Source: Reichenbachiella agariperforans (GTDB taxonomy: Bacteria > Bacteroidota > Bacteroidia > Cytophagales > Cyclobacteriaceae). From it: a DNA stretch of 64,000 nucleotides. Position 1 is the stretch's first letter, and each line of letters starts with the position of its first letter. The stretch is taken from assembly GCF_900142205.1 (NCBI RefSeq), contig NZ_FRAA01000002.1, positions 639,058 through 703,057 of the forward strand, given 5' to 3'. Positions 33,502-43,530 of the stretch are shown here, in pieces. Under the pieces are notes generated by a model. The model did no database searches. It was not told where the DNA came from and was given only the letters and a program-made list of their open reading frames with translations. The translations under genes were made by a program, and so were the position numbers.

Positions 33502-36096
33502 ATGTATAGGAGAGGAATTTGGGGAGTTCTATTGGGTGCCCTGATCTATTTTAATTCAGGGGCACAGACAGCCAAACAGCGTTTGGAGGAGATCATAGAT
33601 CGCTACGAGTCGGATTTGGAGATTAAATTCTCGTATGACCCTGAACTCGTTTCCTTGGTGAGTAAGCAGTATGCATACCAAGAAGATTTAGAATCTTTTA
33701 TTACGAAGGTCGAGCAGCAGTTGCCATTCGAGTTCGTGGCATTGGATTCAGGTTATTATGCCTTCCGACCTGTCACTTCTAGCTTTGTTTTGTATCCCTA
33801 CGATTCAGTGGAGCAGGAGTCGATAGCACCATCAGATGTCATGGTTTTGCTCAACGGAGAGCCTATTCCGGTATCCTACTTGCCCAACGGTGTGCGGTTT
33901 GAGTATAGACCGAATTTGTCAGATTCTTTAATGCTATATGTTTTGGGATATGATAAAAAGGCGCTTTCAGTTGCTGGTTTGATCAACCAACGGGAACAAC
34001 GCCTCAGTATGTTCTATGTGGCGGTAGAGTTAGATGGGTTGGTGATTCAGGACTACATCACGACAGGCATAGATGTGAATCCGTCATCGCAGCGTATTGC
34101 GATTGCTGTAGACGACCTGCCATTGCTGCCTGGCGAAACAGATGGAGATATCTTTGCCTCCATAGCCGCATTGCCTGGGGTAACCTCACCGGATAAACGT
34201 GCCGGTAATTTGTTTATACGAGGCAGTTTCACGGATCAGTCCTTATTCTTATTTGATGACATTCCGATATATCACCGTGGGCATTACTATGGTACGATTT
34301 CGCCATATAACCCTAAGGTCGTCTCTGAGGTAGAGGTCTATCGATCAGGTCTGCACCCTAGACTCGGGGATAGAGTAGGTGGGGCTGTGGTGATTCGGTC
34401 TGATGATGAGCTGCCCAATCAAGCGCATGCAGGACTAGGAGCGAATACCCTCTATGCAACAGCTTATGGTCGAGCAGAAGTGATTGAGAACAAATTAGGA
34501 ATCAGCGTAGGGGCACGTCGGTCATACCCTCGCGAGTTTCAGTCTCCAAAACTATATGCTATATCAAAATCGGTGTTTTCAGGTACTGGCGTAGTAGGAG
34601 CAGATGGAGAATTGGTCACGGATGTGGATGTCATTTTTGAGGATTATCACTCGAAACTTAACTATCAAATCAATGAAAAGAACAGCTTATCTACAGCACT
34701 AATTTATACAAATACAGATGTTTATTATAAGAGTGATGGGACAGATGGCATTCGAAGGAATGCAGACGAAAACCAGTTTCAGAACTATGGCGTTAATTTT
34801 AAGTGGCGTAGAAAACTATCTAACAAGTGGAAGCTAGAGCTGTCAACGACCTATTCGGACTATGCGTTTAAATACATCGTAGACCCTAATCAATCGGGGG
34901 ACTCGACTTTTTATGCCAAAAATACTTTGAAGGATTACCACGCACGGTATGAGATGAATCGAAAGTCAAGATTGTACAACCTTGATGTAGGCCTGGACTA
35001 CAAATATCAAACCGTCGGTATAGACTATGCAGACCTCACGAGGTTTACCCAAAAGCTGCTGAAAATCGATAAAACGGTGACGGCACATTCTGTCTCTCCA
35101 TACGCTAATTTGGATTGGCATGCCTGGGAGCGGTGGTATGTACAGGTAGGAATGCGAGCGACCTACTACCAGCCGCTAGAGACTGTCTACTGGGAACCTC
35201 GATTGTTTGTCAACTATGATTTGACCTCATCCCTAGTACTCAAAGGCTCTGTCGGTTGGTATCACCAGTACCTCAGCCAAATGAAGAACTTGGAATATGG
35301 AGGGGGCGGTTTTGACAATGAGCTATGGGTATTGGCCGATGGAGATCAGGGATATACGATTACAGGGATTCAGTCTTCTGTAGGCGGTGTACTACATCAG
35401 AATGGATGGGTTGTAGATGTAGAAGGCTACTACAAACAGACCGACGGTGTATCAGTCTATCAAGATAGGCGCTTGGACTTTGGTATTACGCCTACTCAAG
35501 CAGGGCAAAGTATTGCTGGAATTGATTTTTTGATCAAAAAGGCTGTAACCAATGACTTGACTATATGGGCATCCTATACCTATAGTCAGTCCAAGGTGGT
35601 AATGGATACAGCTCGTGAGATAGAGTATACCTCTAAGTATGTCCAACCGCATGTTGTCTATTTGGGTGGGGCTTATACACATGACCGTTGGAAGTTTTCT
35701 GGATCTTGGACTTGGTCCTCGGGTTTGTTTGCCAAATCCTTAGATATGGTTTATGCAGAAAATGTTTATTTCAACAATACTGGAAACCTACCCCCTCCTG
35801 GGTCTGGGTCTGGAGGAGCTGGACAAGGTCAGAAGCCACCGCCACGTCCTCCCAATCCATTTGCAGATATAGAGGGGCGTTATGATCCGATGCACAGTTT
35901 GGACCTTTCGGCATCTTATCATATACCAAGGACACAAGAGCATCGATGGGCTGCTAGTTTTGGCTTGTCCCTCGTCAATGTTTACAATCAGGTCAACTTG
36001 ATTGACAAAGTGTACAGAGGAGCTCCTCAACCATCATTTTTGGATCGTTATGCTATTGGCTTTGCACCTAACTTGATGGTGATGGTGGAGTGGTAG
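33502..36096 (+). CDS. TonB-dependent outer-membrane receptor with STN signalling domain
   Basis: 864 residues. A signal peptide ends near SGAQ; residues about 25-90 are an STN secretin/TonB-like domain that contacts FecR. The plug (about 205-310) has the pattern LPLLPGETDGDIFASIAALPGV and GNLFIRGSFTDQSLFLFDDIP, followed by a 22-strand barrel ending in an aromatic residue (VMVEW). Its cargo (siderophore, glycan or other) is not evident; there is no SusD partner. A proline/glycine-rich loop (PPPGSGSGGAGQG, PPPRPP) near residue 760 is an unusual extracellular insert. Confidence 0.92.
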   Translation: MYRRGIWGVLLGALIYFNSGAQTAKQRLEEIIDRYESDLEIKFSYDPELVSLVSKQYAYQEDLESFITKVEQQLPFEFVALDSGYYAFRPVTSSFVLYPYDSVEQESIAPSDVMVLLNGEPIPVSYLPNGVRFEYRPNLSDSLMLYVLGYDKKALSVAGLINQREQRLSMFYVAVELDGLVIQDYITTGIDVNPSSQRIAIAVDDLPLLPGETDGDIFASIAALPGVTSPDKRAGNLFIRGSFTDQSLFLFDDIPIYHRGHYYGTISPYNPKVVSEVEVYRSGLHPRLGDRVGGAVVIRSDDELPNQAHAGLGANTLYATAYGRAEVIENKLGISVGARRSYPREFQSPKLYAISKSVFSGTGVVGADGELVTDVDVIFEDYHSKLNYQINEKNSLSTALIYTNTDVYYKSDGTDGIRRNADENQFQNYGVNFKWRRKLSNKWKLELSTTYSDYAFKYIVDPNQSGDSTFYAKNTLKDYHARYEMNRKSRLYNLDVGLDYKYQTVGIDYADLTRFTQKLLKIDKTVTAHSVSPYANLDWHAWERWYVQVGMRATYYQPLETVYWEPRLFVNYDLTSSLVLKGSVGWYHQYLSQMKNLEYGGGGFDNELWVLADGDQGYTITGIQSSVGGVLHQNGWVVDVEGYYKQTDGVSVYQDRRLDFGITPTQAGQSIAGIDFLIKKAVTNDLTIWASYTYSQSKVVMDTAREIEYTSKYVQPHVVYLGGAYTHDRWKFSGSWTWSSGLFAKSLDMVYAENVYFNNTGNLPPPGSGSGGAGQGQKPPPRPPNPFADIEGRYDPMHSLDLSASYHIPRTQEHRWAASFGLSLVNVYNQVNLIDKVYRGAPQPSFLDRYAIGFAPNLMVMVEW

Positions 36097-36190
36097 CTCA
36101 TTTTTTTTCAGTGGTGAGGTAGGGTTTGAACTACCTCTTCTCGTTTCATTATTGAGCCACACCTGGTGGCAAATACGAAACGAGAAAATT

Positions 36191-36826
36191 ATGAAAACAG
36201 TCATCTTAATAGCAGCAGCAGTATTTGGTCTATCCTTTGGACTGATGGCAAATAGTGATCATGTTAATACCTTCACACTATGGCCGGATCAAGAAATCAC
36301 AGTTTTAGAAACTAGTGTCCCACGAGAGGCTCTGTTTGAAATCCTACCAAAATCTATCTTGGACGGAAATCCTACGCCTACCGAGCAAGAATGGGTAGCA
36401 CTAATTAAGAAATATACTGTCAGTCATACCACGATTATCCACATGGACGGAAGGGATGTTCCTTTTGGCGAATGTCAAGTAAGAATGATCGATGGTCAAG
36501 TAGACATCAGTTTGGAGTTGATAGAAAAGAATCTAAACGTTAATGACCTGATTATTTCTTTGAGTTTTATGAACGAAAGAGCAAACCAAAAGAATGTCAT
36601 TTACTTATCAGAACAACAGCGTTCGTTCGAACTCAGTGCTGCTAACAATTATACACTTGTACCTGTGATACACCAAAGCGGAGCATACGACGTGGCGGGA
36701 ATAGAACTATCAACATTGCTTTGGGTACTCATACCTGGTATAATGGTCATTCTATTGGTCACCGTAGGGTTCAGGTGGTACGAAGGGTATTTGGTCAAGG
36801 AACATAAGTTTAGCGGCCAATTCTAA
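36191..36826 (+). CDS. Type I membrane protein of the TonB-receptor operon
   Basis: 211 residues from the ATG at 36191: a signal peptide (to about ANS at residue 22), a soluble periplasmic part of about 150 residues, a transmembrane helix at about 176-197 (LLWVLIPGIMVILLVTVGF) and a short cytoplasmic tail. No family is recognised. It lies 94 bp downstream of the receptor on the same strand and before a terminator, so it probably belongs to the operon. A role as accessory to uptake is a guess. Confidence 0.65.
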   Translation: MKTVILIAAAVFGLSFGLMANSDHVNTFTLWPDQEITVLETSVPREALFEILPKSILDGNPTPTEQEWVALIKKYTVSHTTIIHMDGRDVPFGECQVRMIDGQVDISLELIEKNLNVNDLIISLSFMNERANQKNVIYLSEQQRSFELSAANNYTLVPVIHQSGAYDVAGIELSTLLWVLIPGIMVILLVTVGFRWYEGYLVKEHKFSGQF

Positions 36827-36878
36827 GTAGTTAGGTAAGAAATTTACAATCATCATCACGCTTCAAACGTAGGTTACG

Positions 36879-36915
36879 CCTGATCATGCTTTCCATAGTA
36901 GGGTCAGGTTTTTTT
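36879..36915 (+). terminator. Terminator of the sigma/FecR/TonB operon
   Basis: CCTGATC (36879-36885) pairs with GGTCAGG (36902-36908, one G-U pair), then seven T's. The loop is long. Confidence 0.6.
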
Positions 36916-36968
36916 GTGCCTTATGGATTTTCGGGTATCGAATATTATGGCGTATTTTTATTCTCGAT

Positions 36969-38162
36969 ATGTATACAATGACTCTACTTCTCACCGCCTT
37001 AGCTACTGAGCTCAATATTATGCTGGGCGTATTTGGTTTAATTCTGATTTTGAGCCTGCTGCTCAAAAGGGCCAATCAACCCTACATTATAGCCTACATC
37101 CTGACTGGAATAGTCGTAGGTCCGTCTGGGACGCAGTTGGTGCCGGATACAGAGACTGCAGAGTTCATGGGTGAGTTGGGTTTGATTATCCTGATGTTTT
37201 TTATCGGGATGGAAATCTCCCTGCATGATTTTGTGAAGAAGTGGCGTATTGCTGTGTTTGGGACTGGACTGCAGGTGTTTATTAGCGTGATGGCGATGAT
37301 GACTGTTGGTTTTTTTCTCGGTTGGGATTTTAAACGCATGTTGCTTTTGGGCTTCATTATTTCCTTGAGCAGTTCGGCTGTGGTTATTCGCCTTTTGGAA
37401 GATAATAAAATATTCAAAACCAAGATTGGGCAAAATGTGATTAGTATCCTCATCACTCAGGATATCTTGATCGTACCAATGATCATCGTGATGAGTTTGT
37501 TCGAGGCAGGGGGACTAGATATGGAAAAAATAGGCCTTCAATTAGTCGGAGGAATCCTCATCGCTGCTTTACTATTATATCTTTTTAAGCGAAGGACGGT
37601 GAGGTTGCCCTTTATCAAGCAGCTCAAAAATGATCAGGAGCTTCAGGTCTTTGCTGGTTTGATTGTCTGTTTTGGTATGGCACTGATTACTTCATTGTTT
37701 GGGTTGTCGGCGGGTCTGGGCGCATTCGTCGCAGGTCTGCTTGTGCATGCTACGCCAGCCACGACATGGTTGCACGATAGTTTACGCTCGTTTCGTATTG
37801 TACTGGTCTCGGTGTTTTTTCTGTCCGTGGGTATGTTGATCGATACGAGCTTTATCCTCGAACATTGGCTGGCTATTGGCAGTTTGGTTTTGGCGGTCTA
37901 TATCAGTAACATGCTGATCAATGCTTTTCTTTTGAAGTTATTGGGCAACAGTTGGCATGAAAGTTTGTATGGCGGTTCGTTGTTAGCACAGATTGGCGAG
38001 TTCAGTTTTGTATTAGCCTCTATCGGTCAGCAGGCCGATATAATAACGACGTTTAGTTATCAGATGACTGTGATCGTGATCTCAGTGACGATATTTATCA
38101 GTCCCATTACGGTGATGTTCGTTCGAAAGGTGCTTAACCTGGACGTATCCTTACTCCGGTAG
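36969..38162 (+). CDS. Kef-type cation:proton antiporter (CPA2 family)
   Basis: 397 residues with about 12 hydrophobic helices and no C-terminal RCK/TrkA domain. Typical CPA2 segments: NQPYIIAYILTGIVVGPSG, GLIILMFFIGMEIS, ISLSSSAVVIRLLEDN, ITQDILIVPMI (the ion-binding Gln-Asp), AGLGAFVAGLLV and LLAQIGEFSFVLASIG. It would exchange K+ or Na+ for H+ across the inner membrane. The 3' end overlaps the convergent aspartoacylase-like gene by 12 bp. The next gene cluster (retropepsin-RimK-aspartoacylase) may be related to it functionally. Confidence 0.9.
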   Translation: MYTMTLLLTALATELNIMLGVFGLILILSLLLKRANQPYIIAYILTGIVVGPSGTQLVPDTETAEFMGELGLIILMFFIGMEISLHDFVKKWRIAVFGTGLQVFISVMAMMTVGFFLGWDFKRMLLLGFIISLSSSAVVIRLLEDNKIFKTKIGQNVISILITQDILIVPMIIVMSLFEAGGLDMEKIGLQLVGGILIAALLLYLFKRRTVRLPFIKQLKNDQELQVFAGLIVCFGMALITSLFGLSAGLGAFVAGLLVHATPATTWLHDSLRSFRIVLVSVFFLSVGMLIDTSFILEHWLAIGSLVLAVYISNMLINAFLLKLLGNSWHESLYGGSLLAQIGEFSFVLASIGQQADIITTFSYQMTVIVISVTIFISPITVMFVRKVLNLDVSLLR

Positions 38163-39107
38163 TACGTTTTTAATCACACCGATATGCATGACTGCATCGC
38201 CTTGGTGGAGGATCGGGTTGTTGTTGAGCCCGATGACATATCCTGTGGCGCTAGATTTCACGGTGACTTTGAACTCTCCGAATGGGTCAGCAATGTACCC
38301 TACAACTTGATTTTTCTTCACCTTCTGTCCACTTTTCACCTCAGTGAGGAAAAGCCCTGAGGCCTTGGCGCGTATCCATGAGGAGGATTTGATGAATACG
38401 CTTTCGTATTCTTTTAGGGGAGCTTCTTTTTTATCTCGCATGCCCAAATGTGCTAAAAACCGAATGGTGCCTTTGACTCCTTGTTCGATGGCATACTGAT
38501 CGAACCGTGACGATTCGCCTCCTTCATATACCAAAATCTTTTTGCCCATTTTGGCTGCTGCCCAGCGGAGTGATTTGGATCTAAAGGGAGAGTGCAGATT
38601 AAATGGTGCAGCGAATACTCCTGCTAACTCTGCATTTTTAGGATCTGACATCACACATCTGACCTGTGGGTAGTTGGTTCTATCTGCGCCTCCTGTATGA
38701 AAATCTAAACCATAGTCGATTTTCGGTATGATTTCTTTCATCAGAAAATAGGCTACCCTAGCTGCGAGTGATCCGTTCTTATTGCCAGGGAAAGACCGGT
38801 TGACATCTTTTCCATCGGGCACATAGCGAGAGAAATGTATGAAACCGTATACGTTGATAATCGGGATACAAATCGTAGTGCCTTTGATTGGGAGATGTTG
38901 ATCGTGCTCGATGAGTCGACGTACGATTTCTATTCCGTTGATTTCGTCACCATGAAGTCCACCCATCAAGAGGACGGTCGGTCCATTCTCTAGCGCGCGT
39001 GATACCGTGATCGTAATCTCTATCGGCGAGTGCGAGGGCAGTCGCGCGATATTGACGATTACGTTTTTGGTTTCCCCGGGTAGTATTTCCTGATTATGGA
39101 TTTGCAT
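38151..39107 (-). CDS. Aspartoacylase/succinylglutamate desuccinylase-family zinc hydrolase
   Basis: 318 residues of the M14-like AstE/AspA family. Zinc ligands are His52 and Glu55 in GLHGDEINGIE and His137 in LDFHTGG; the substrate-binding DVNRSFPG (101-108) matches the DxNR motif. A C-terminal beta domain with a biotinyl-like pattern (VTVKSSATGYVIGLNN) is normal for this branch. It removes an acyl or amino-acyl group from an amine; the substrate is unknown. Last gene of a three-gene operon, 20 bp after rimK. Confidence 0.88.
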   Translation of the reverse strand: MQIHNQEILPGETKNVIVNIARLPSHSPIEITITVSRALENGPTVLLMGGLHGDEINGIEIVRRLIEHDQHLPIKGTTICIPIINVYGFIHFSRYVPDGKDVNRSFPGNKNGSLAARVAYFLMKEIIPKIDYGLDFHTGGADRTNYPQVRCVMSDPKNAELAGVFAAPFNLHSPFRSKSLRWAAAKMGKKILVYEGGESSRFDQYAIEQGVKGTIRFLAHLGMRDKKEAPLKEYESVFIKSSSWIRAKASGLFLTEVKSGQKVKKNQVVGYIADPFGEFKVTVKSSATGYVIGLNNNPILHQGDAVMHIGVIKNVLPE

Positions 39108-39127
39108 GGGTTGTTACCTCTCGAGGT

Positions 39128-40033
39128 TTAGGCGTTTTTCTTCTTGTTGACGCGCTTTTTACTCATCGAGTTTTCGATGTATTCAACTATTTTTTCGGCG
39201 ACATCTATGCCCGTTGCTTTCTCGATTCCTTCTAGCCCTGGAGAGGAGTTTACTTCTAGTACGAGTGGCCCATTTTTAGACTGTAGCATATCTACACCAG
39301 CGACTGCTAGTCCCATGCTTTTGGCAGCTTTAAGGGCAGTTGATTTTTCGGCACGGCTCAGTTTGATGACGTTGGCTTGTCCTCCGCGATGTAGATTAGA
39401 CCTGAATTCTCCTTCTTTACCTTGGCGCTTCATTGCGCCGACCACTTCGCCGTTGACGATGAAGGCGCGGATGTCTGCTCCGCCTGCCTCTTCGATGAAT
39501 TCCTGTAGGATGACACGGGTTTTCAGGCTTTCGAATGCCTCGATGACCGAAGTAGCTGCTTTGTTGGTTTCGGCCAGTACCACACCGAGACCTTGAGTCC
39601 CTTCGAGGAGCTTGATGACTACCGGTGCTTGACCGATGTGCTTGAGTACTTTGTTTTCTTTCTTGTTGAAGTTCGTGAAGGCAGTTTTGGGCATGCCGAC
39701 TCCAGAGCTAGAGAGGATTTGTAAGCTGCGGAGTTTGTCTCGTGATCGTGTGATGGCAATAGAATCGACCACACAGAATACATTCATCATCTCGAATTGT
39801 CGTACGACAGCAGTACCGTAGAATGTCACCGAGGCACCGATCCTCGGTATGATCGCGTCGATATCGTTGATTACTTCACCTTCATAATTTATATAAGGCC
39901 CTTTATTATCCATGATGATATCACACTTCATGTGATCCAGTACCACTGCTTGATGTCCACGCTTTTGGATAGCTTCTACTAGCCTACTGGTGGAGTATAG
40001 CTTAGGGTTTCGGGATAATACTGCAATTTTCAT
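39128..40033 (-). CDS. rimK: RimK-family ATP-grasp ligase (alpha-L-glutamate ligase type)
   Basis: 301 residues with the ATP-grasp fold: an N-terminal domain ([21 protein letters not shown]), nucleotide loop [37 protein letters not shown] and metal-binding [26 protein letters not shown]. RimK adds glutamate residues to the C-terminus of ribosomal protein S6 in gamma-proteobacteria; homologues make other peptide bonds. A basic C-terminal tail ([13 protein letters not shown]) is seen. Its start overlaps the stop of the upstream retropepsin gene in ATGA, so translation is coupled. Confidence 0.9.
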   Translation of the reverse strand: MKIAVLSRNPKLYSTSRLVEAIQKRGHQAVVLDHMKCDIIMDNKGPYINYEGEVINDIDAIIPRIGASVTFYGTAVVRQFEMMNVFCVVDSIAITRSRDKLRSLQILSSSGVGMPKTAFTNFNKKENKVLKHIGQAPVVIKLLEGTQGLGVVLAETNKAATSVIEAFESLKTRVILQEFIEEAGGADIRAFIVNGEVVGAMKRQGKEGEFRSNLHRGGQANVIKLSRAEKSTALKAAKSMGLAVAGVDMLQSKNGPLVLEVNSSPGLEGIEKATGIDVAEKIVEYIENSMSKKRVNKKKNA

Positions 40034-40464
40034 GATATGGGTTTCTTTTTAAAAGATAAGTTTTTTAGTTGTACATCTACCAGGTAGTTACCCGACAGAA
40101 AGGTGCGACCGAGCAAGATGGGGTTTCTCATGTTGCTGCGATCTGTGAGTGAAAATTCTATTTCGGTCGTTTCGCCAAAAAGGACAATCTCTGTCTTGAT
40201 CAAGAACCGATGTTCAAGCTCACCGTTTGAGCTTTTAACAGATTTCTCACTGAATTTGCTCGTATAAAATACCTGACCTTCATAGTCAGGATGATCAGGG
40301 TCTAAGATTTGAAACGAAAGGGTGTCTACTCCGTTTCGCTTTTCGATTTTGGTATGATGGCAATGAAGTGCATTGCCATAGGCTCCAGTGTCTATTTTAG
40401 CATCGATCTCGAATAGTTGAAATTCAGGCAAGTCGATTTTGTCCTTTCGACCAATAGTTTTCAT
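40030..40464 (-). CDS. Retropepsin-like aspartic protease (RimB/COG4067 type)
   Basis: 144 residues. The segment [17 protein letters not shown] has the D-T-G-A aspartyl-protease motif (Asp25). This family (once annotated as ATP-dependent zinc protease) folds as a single retropepsin lobe that would dimerise. It is often encoded beside rimK and an aspartoacylase homologue. First gene of that operon here. Confidence 0.82.
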   Translation of the reverse strand: MKTIGRKDKIDLPEFQLFEIDAKIDTGAYGNALHCHHTKIEKRNGVDTLSFQILDPDHPDYEGQVFYTSKFSEKSVKSSNGELEHRFLIKTEIVLFGETTEIEFSLTDRSNMRNPILLGRTFLSGNYLVDVQLKNLSFKKKPIS

Positions 40465-40632
40465 AAGAGTTTGTTCGTAATAATATTAAGGAAGGTCATA
40501 CATCCTGCTGGTAAAACAAAGCAGGCGCGAATTTATATTCATGTCTGCCATAAATAATCACTTGTGCCCATCTTAATTTATCGATAAAGAGAACTTGAGG
40601 ATGATGAGAGATAAATAATAGCCAGTTCGCGA

Positions 40633-41535
40633 CTATAGAACCGATTGGTCATTGTTGATGTTTTCGTCGAATGTCGAGACGAAATCCTTGAAGTGATCTT
40701 TGGTCATGTCATTGTTGCGCACGACGATATAGAGTTTTCGCTGGAGGCCGTTTTGGCTGATTGGTTTAAAAATCAGGTCTTTGGGTAGGTCAAAAGATTT
40801 GAGACACCATTTGGGCACGCACATCACGCCCATATTGGCATGGACCATCTCGATGGCGACCTCTGTCAGTGGGATGTCGGATATTTTGTTTGGGAGGACG
40901 TGGTTGGGTTTGAGGAAGTGCTCGTATACAGATACCGTCTCCAGTGGATAGGAATGTATCAGTAGGTGCAAGTCTGCAAAATCCTCTGCTTCTATATAAG
41001 ATTTTTCGGCCAGGCGGTGTTCTTTGTGCATCAGCATCATCACTTCGTCCTGCATCACTTCTACACAGGACAAACTTTGGACAGAAGACGGAGAGGTCAC
41101 GATCGCCAAGTCGATTTCCAAAGATAGTAGCTTAGTAATGGGTTGATGGGTCGCATCGAATACGAGTTCGATATCAATGTTGGGATAGACCAAAGACATG
41201 TCCTGTAGAAACAGTGGAAACAAACGATAAAACGAATAGCATTCGCAACTCACACGTACTTTTCCTCCTGTCTTTTGTTGGATTTTCTTGATGTGGGTGA
41301 GCTTTTCATCGATGGAGGTCAGCACATTGGTGGCGAGTTGATAGAGTTCGGCCCCCTCTTCGGTTAGTTTCCATTCGTTTCGCTTTCGCGAAAAAATTTT
41401 GAATCCTAGACGTTCTTCGACCTCTTTGAGCTGATGACTGAGTGCAGATTGGGTCAAAAACAGCTTCTGTGATGAGTTAGCAATGTTGCCTTCATCAGCG
41501 ATTGTTTTGATCAAACGTAGGTGTTTCAATTCCAT
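40633..41535 (-). CDS. LysR-family transcriptional regulator
   Basis: 300 residues: N-terminal winged helix (MELKHLRLIKTIADEGNIANSSQKLFLTQSALSHQLKEVEERLG) and a periplasmic-binding-protein-like effector domain (about 90-295). The closest general match is the MetR-like branch. It is divergent from the HPP-family gene 84 bp away, and by the usual LysR logic it probably controls it. Confidence 0.92.
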   Translation of the reverse strand: MELKHLRLIKTIADEGNIANSSQKLFLTQSALSHQLKEVEERLGFKIFSRKRNEWKLTEEGAELYQLATNVLTSIDEKLTHIKKIQQKTGGKVRVSCECYSFYRLFPLFLQDMSLVYPNIDIELVFDATHQPITKLLSLEIDLAIVTSPSSVQSLSCVEVMQDEVMMLMHKEHRLAEKSYIEAEDFADLHLLIHSYPLETVSVYEHFLKPNHVLPNKISDIPLTEVAIEMVHANMGVMCVPKWCLKSFDLPKDLIFKPISQNGLQRKLYIVVRNNDMTKDHFKDFVSTFDENINNDQSVL

Positions 41536-41670
41536 GGTCGCAAGTTACAGCAAAGCGGAGTTTTGTTGATTGAAAAAAATTAAGCTTCAAGTCAAATTTA
41601 TCTCAATCAAGCCTCGGCGTTGAGGCATGCCAACTACGTAGTTTTGCGACTGCAAATAATCAATAAAGCA

Positions 41671-42249
41671 GTGAAGAAACGCATACATAGGAAAATCCGA
41701 CTCGTCAAGTACATTCTATATAGAGAGACTCTGATAGATTTTCGAGAGTATGCCTGTTCGTTTTTGGGGTCATTCATAGGGATAGGCTTGATAGGGTTGC
41801 TACAGCATACTTTTCTCAATGTCAACGATAATTTGTTTTTGATCGGGTCATTCGGAGCATCGAGTGTGCTGATCTATGGAGCCATCCAGAGCCCCCTGTC
41901 TCAGCCTCGCAATTTGGTCGGAGGTCATGTGGTATCGGCGATAGTAGGTGTGACCGTTCAGTTAGTTTTCCCTCATACGCCCCTGATCGCCGCACCACTC
42001 GCTGTGTCTCTGTCCATTATCGGGATGCAAATGACCAAAACGCTACATCCGCCTGGAGGTGCTACTGCATTGATAGCAGTGTTGGGCTCGGCACAGATCA
42101 AAGCCATGGGCTATATGTATGTGCTGTCGCCAGTCCTCTCGGGTGTATTGATCCTGCTACTCGTGGCGATCGTGGCAAATAACCTAACCCCTCACCGCCA
42201 GTACCCTACGACGCGTGCTTTTACCCGTGTGATCGTCCGTCGAAAATAA
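41671..42249 (+). CDS. HPP-family membrane protein
   Basis: About 192 residues with four or five transmembrane helices and the name-giving motif KTLHPPGGATALIAV. HPP proteins include a chloroplast nitrite transporter, but bacterial roles are mostly unknown. The start is uncertain: GTG at 41671 (VKKRIHRK) is a plausible start, while a TTG at 41620 gives 209 residues. Divergent from LysR. Confidence 0.82.
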   Translation: MKKRIHRKIRLVKYILYRETLIDFREYACSFLGSFIGIGLIGLLQHTFLNVNDNLFLIGSFGASSVLIYGAIQSPLSQPRNLVGGHVVSAIVGVTVQLVFPHTPLIAAPLAVSLSIIGMQMTKTLHPPGGATALIAVLGSAQIKAMGYMYVLSPVLSGVLILLLVAIVANNLTPHRQYPTTRAFTRVIVRRK

Positions 42250-42373
42250 GGCGGTTTAGTACAAAACAAATGCATCAATCTTGTTTTGGTTTTTCTCGCT
42301 AGGTATAGAATATCCTTTACTTTTATAGGGACGAAAAATTAGAACTGTCCCAGAGGACTAGACCAAACGATAG

Positions 42374-43501
42374 ATGAAAGATTTTGATATCACCAGACCT
42401 GACAAACTACTATTTACAGGACTGAAAACCCTAGTGAGCCTACCACTTACACTATATACGGATCAAAAAACCAAGGCGAAGGAAACAGGTAAGGTGGCCT
42501 TCATCGGGAAGAAAAAAGTAGAAGAAGTCACCGTACAGCTCTATCAGTATGATGCCAAAATGGTAGACAAAAGAGATGTCGAAGGCTCGATGGATTATGC
42601 TGCTGCGTTTTCGAATCAGAAAGTCAGCTGGGTCAATGTTTACGGTCTCCATGATGTTGATATTATCGAAAAGATAGGCAAGAACCTCAAACTCGACCGG
42701 ATCACACAGCGTCAGATTCTGGATACTACGTTGCGGCCAAAGGTGGATGAGTATGATACTTACTTGTTTTTTAGCATCAAGTCTATCCTAAAGGATGGGG
42801 AAGAAAGCCTGAAAGTAGAGCAGTTGTCTTTCGTGCTGGGAAGAGATTATGTCGTTTCGTTTCAGGAGGAAGAGGGAGACCACTTTGATCACATCAGAAA
42901 TAAAATCGTGGAGAAGTTAGGTCTGATTCGTACCCGAAAGGCAGATTTTCTAGTTTGTCAGTTGCTCGATGCGATTTTGGACAACTACTACGAGACCATC
43001 GAGTGGATCAATACCAAGGTAGAGCGCCTCGAAAAACGGGTCTTTGATAATCCCACGCAGGACATTATCGTAGAGATGGAGCATCTCAAACAGCTCTCCC
43101 AAACCATCAAAAAATCATTGACACCATTCAAAGACGCACTTCGTGCAATATCTAGCCGTGAGTCTGTATTCATCGCTAAATCTACGCACAAGTATTACAT
43201 GGACTTGATGAGTAGCTGTGAAGGCGCTATTGAAGAAATCAGCTCAACGGTCAACTCGCTAGACAGTTTGAGTAATATCTATTTTTCGTCTCTGAGTCAA
43301 AAAATGAATGAGACGATGAAGGTACTCACGACTGTGGCAACCATTTTTATCCCGCTGACGTTCATCGCAGGGGTATATGGAATGAACTTCGAATACATGC
43401 CTGAGCTGAAATTTCGCTATGGATATCAAGCGGTATGGGGAGTGATGGGATTGACATTTGTCGGTATGTTCATTTATTTCAAACGCAAAAACTGGTTGTA
43501 A
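42374..43501 (+). CDS. corA: CorA magnesium/cobalt transporter
   Basis: 375 residues: a cytosolic alpha/beta and helical domain (1-310), then two C-terminal transmembrane helices. The selectivity motif YGMNFEYMPEL (Gly336-Met337-Asn338) is intact, with the preceding long helix ending FIPLTFIAGV. It forms pentameric Mg2+ channels in the inner membrane. The gene stands between HPP and a small oxidase-like gene on the same strand. Confidence 0.96.
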   Translation: MKDFDITRPDKLLFTGLKTLVSLPLTLYTDQKTKAKETGKVAFIGKKKVEEVTVQLYQYDAKMVDKRDVEGSMDYAAAFSNQKVSWVNVYGLHDVDIIEKIGKNLKLDRITQRQILDTTLRPKVDEYDTYLFFSIKSILKDGEESLKVEQLSFVLGRDYVVSFQEEEGDHFDHIRNKIVEKLGLIRTRKADFLVCQLLDAILDNYYETIEWINTKVERLEKRVFDNPTQDIIVEMEHLKQLSQTIKKSLTPFKDALRAISSRESVFIAKSTHKYYMDLMSSCEGAIEEISSTVNSLDSLSNIYFSSLSQKMNETMKVLTTVATIFIPLTFIAGVYGMNFEYMPELKFRYGYQAVWGVMGLTFVGMFIYFKRKNWL

Positions 43502-43530
43502 TCAACCGGCAGATCTAAACTATACTTAAA

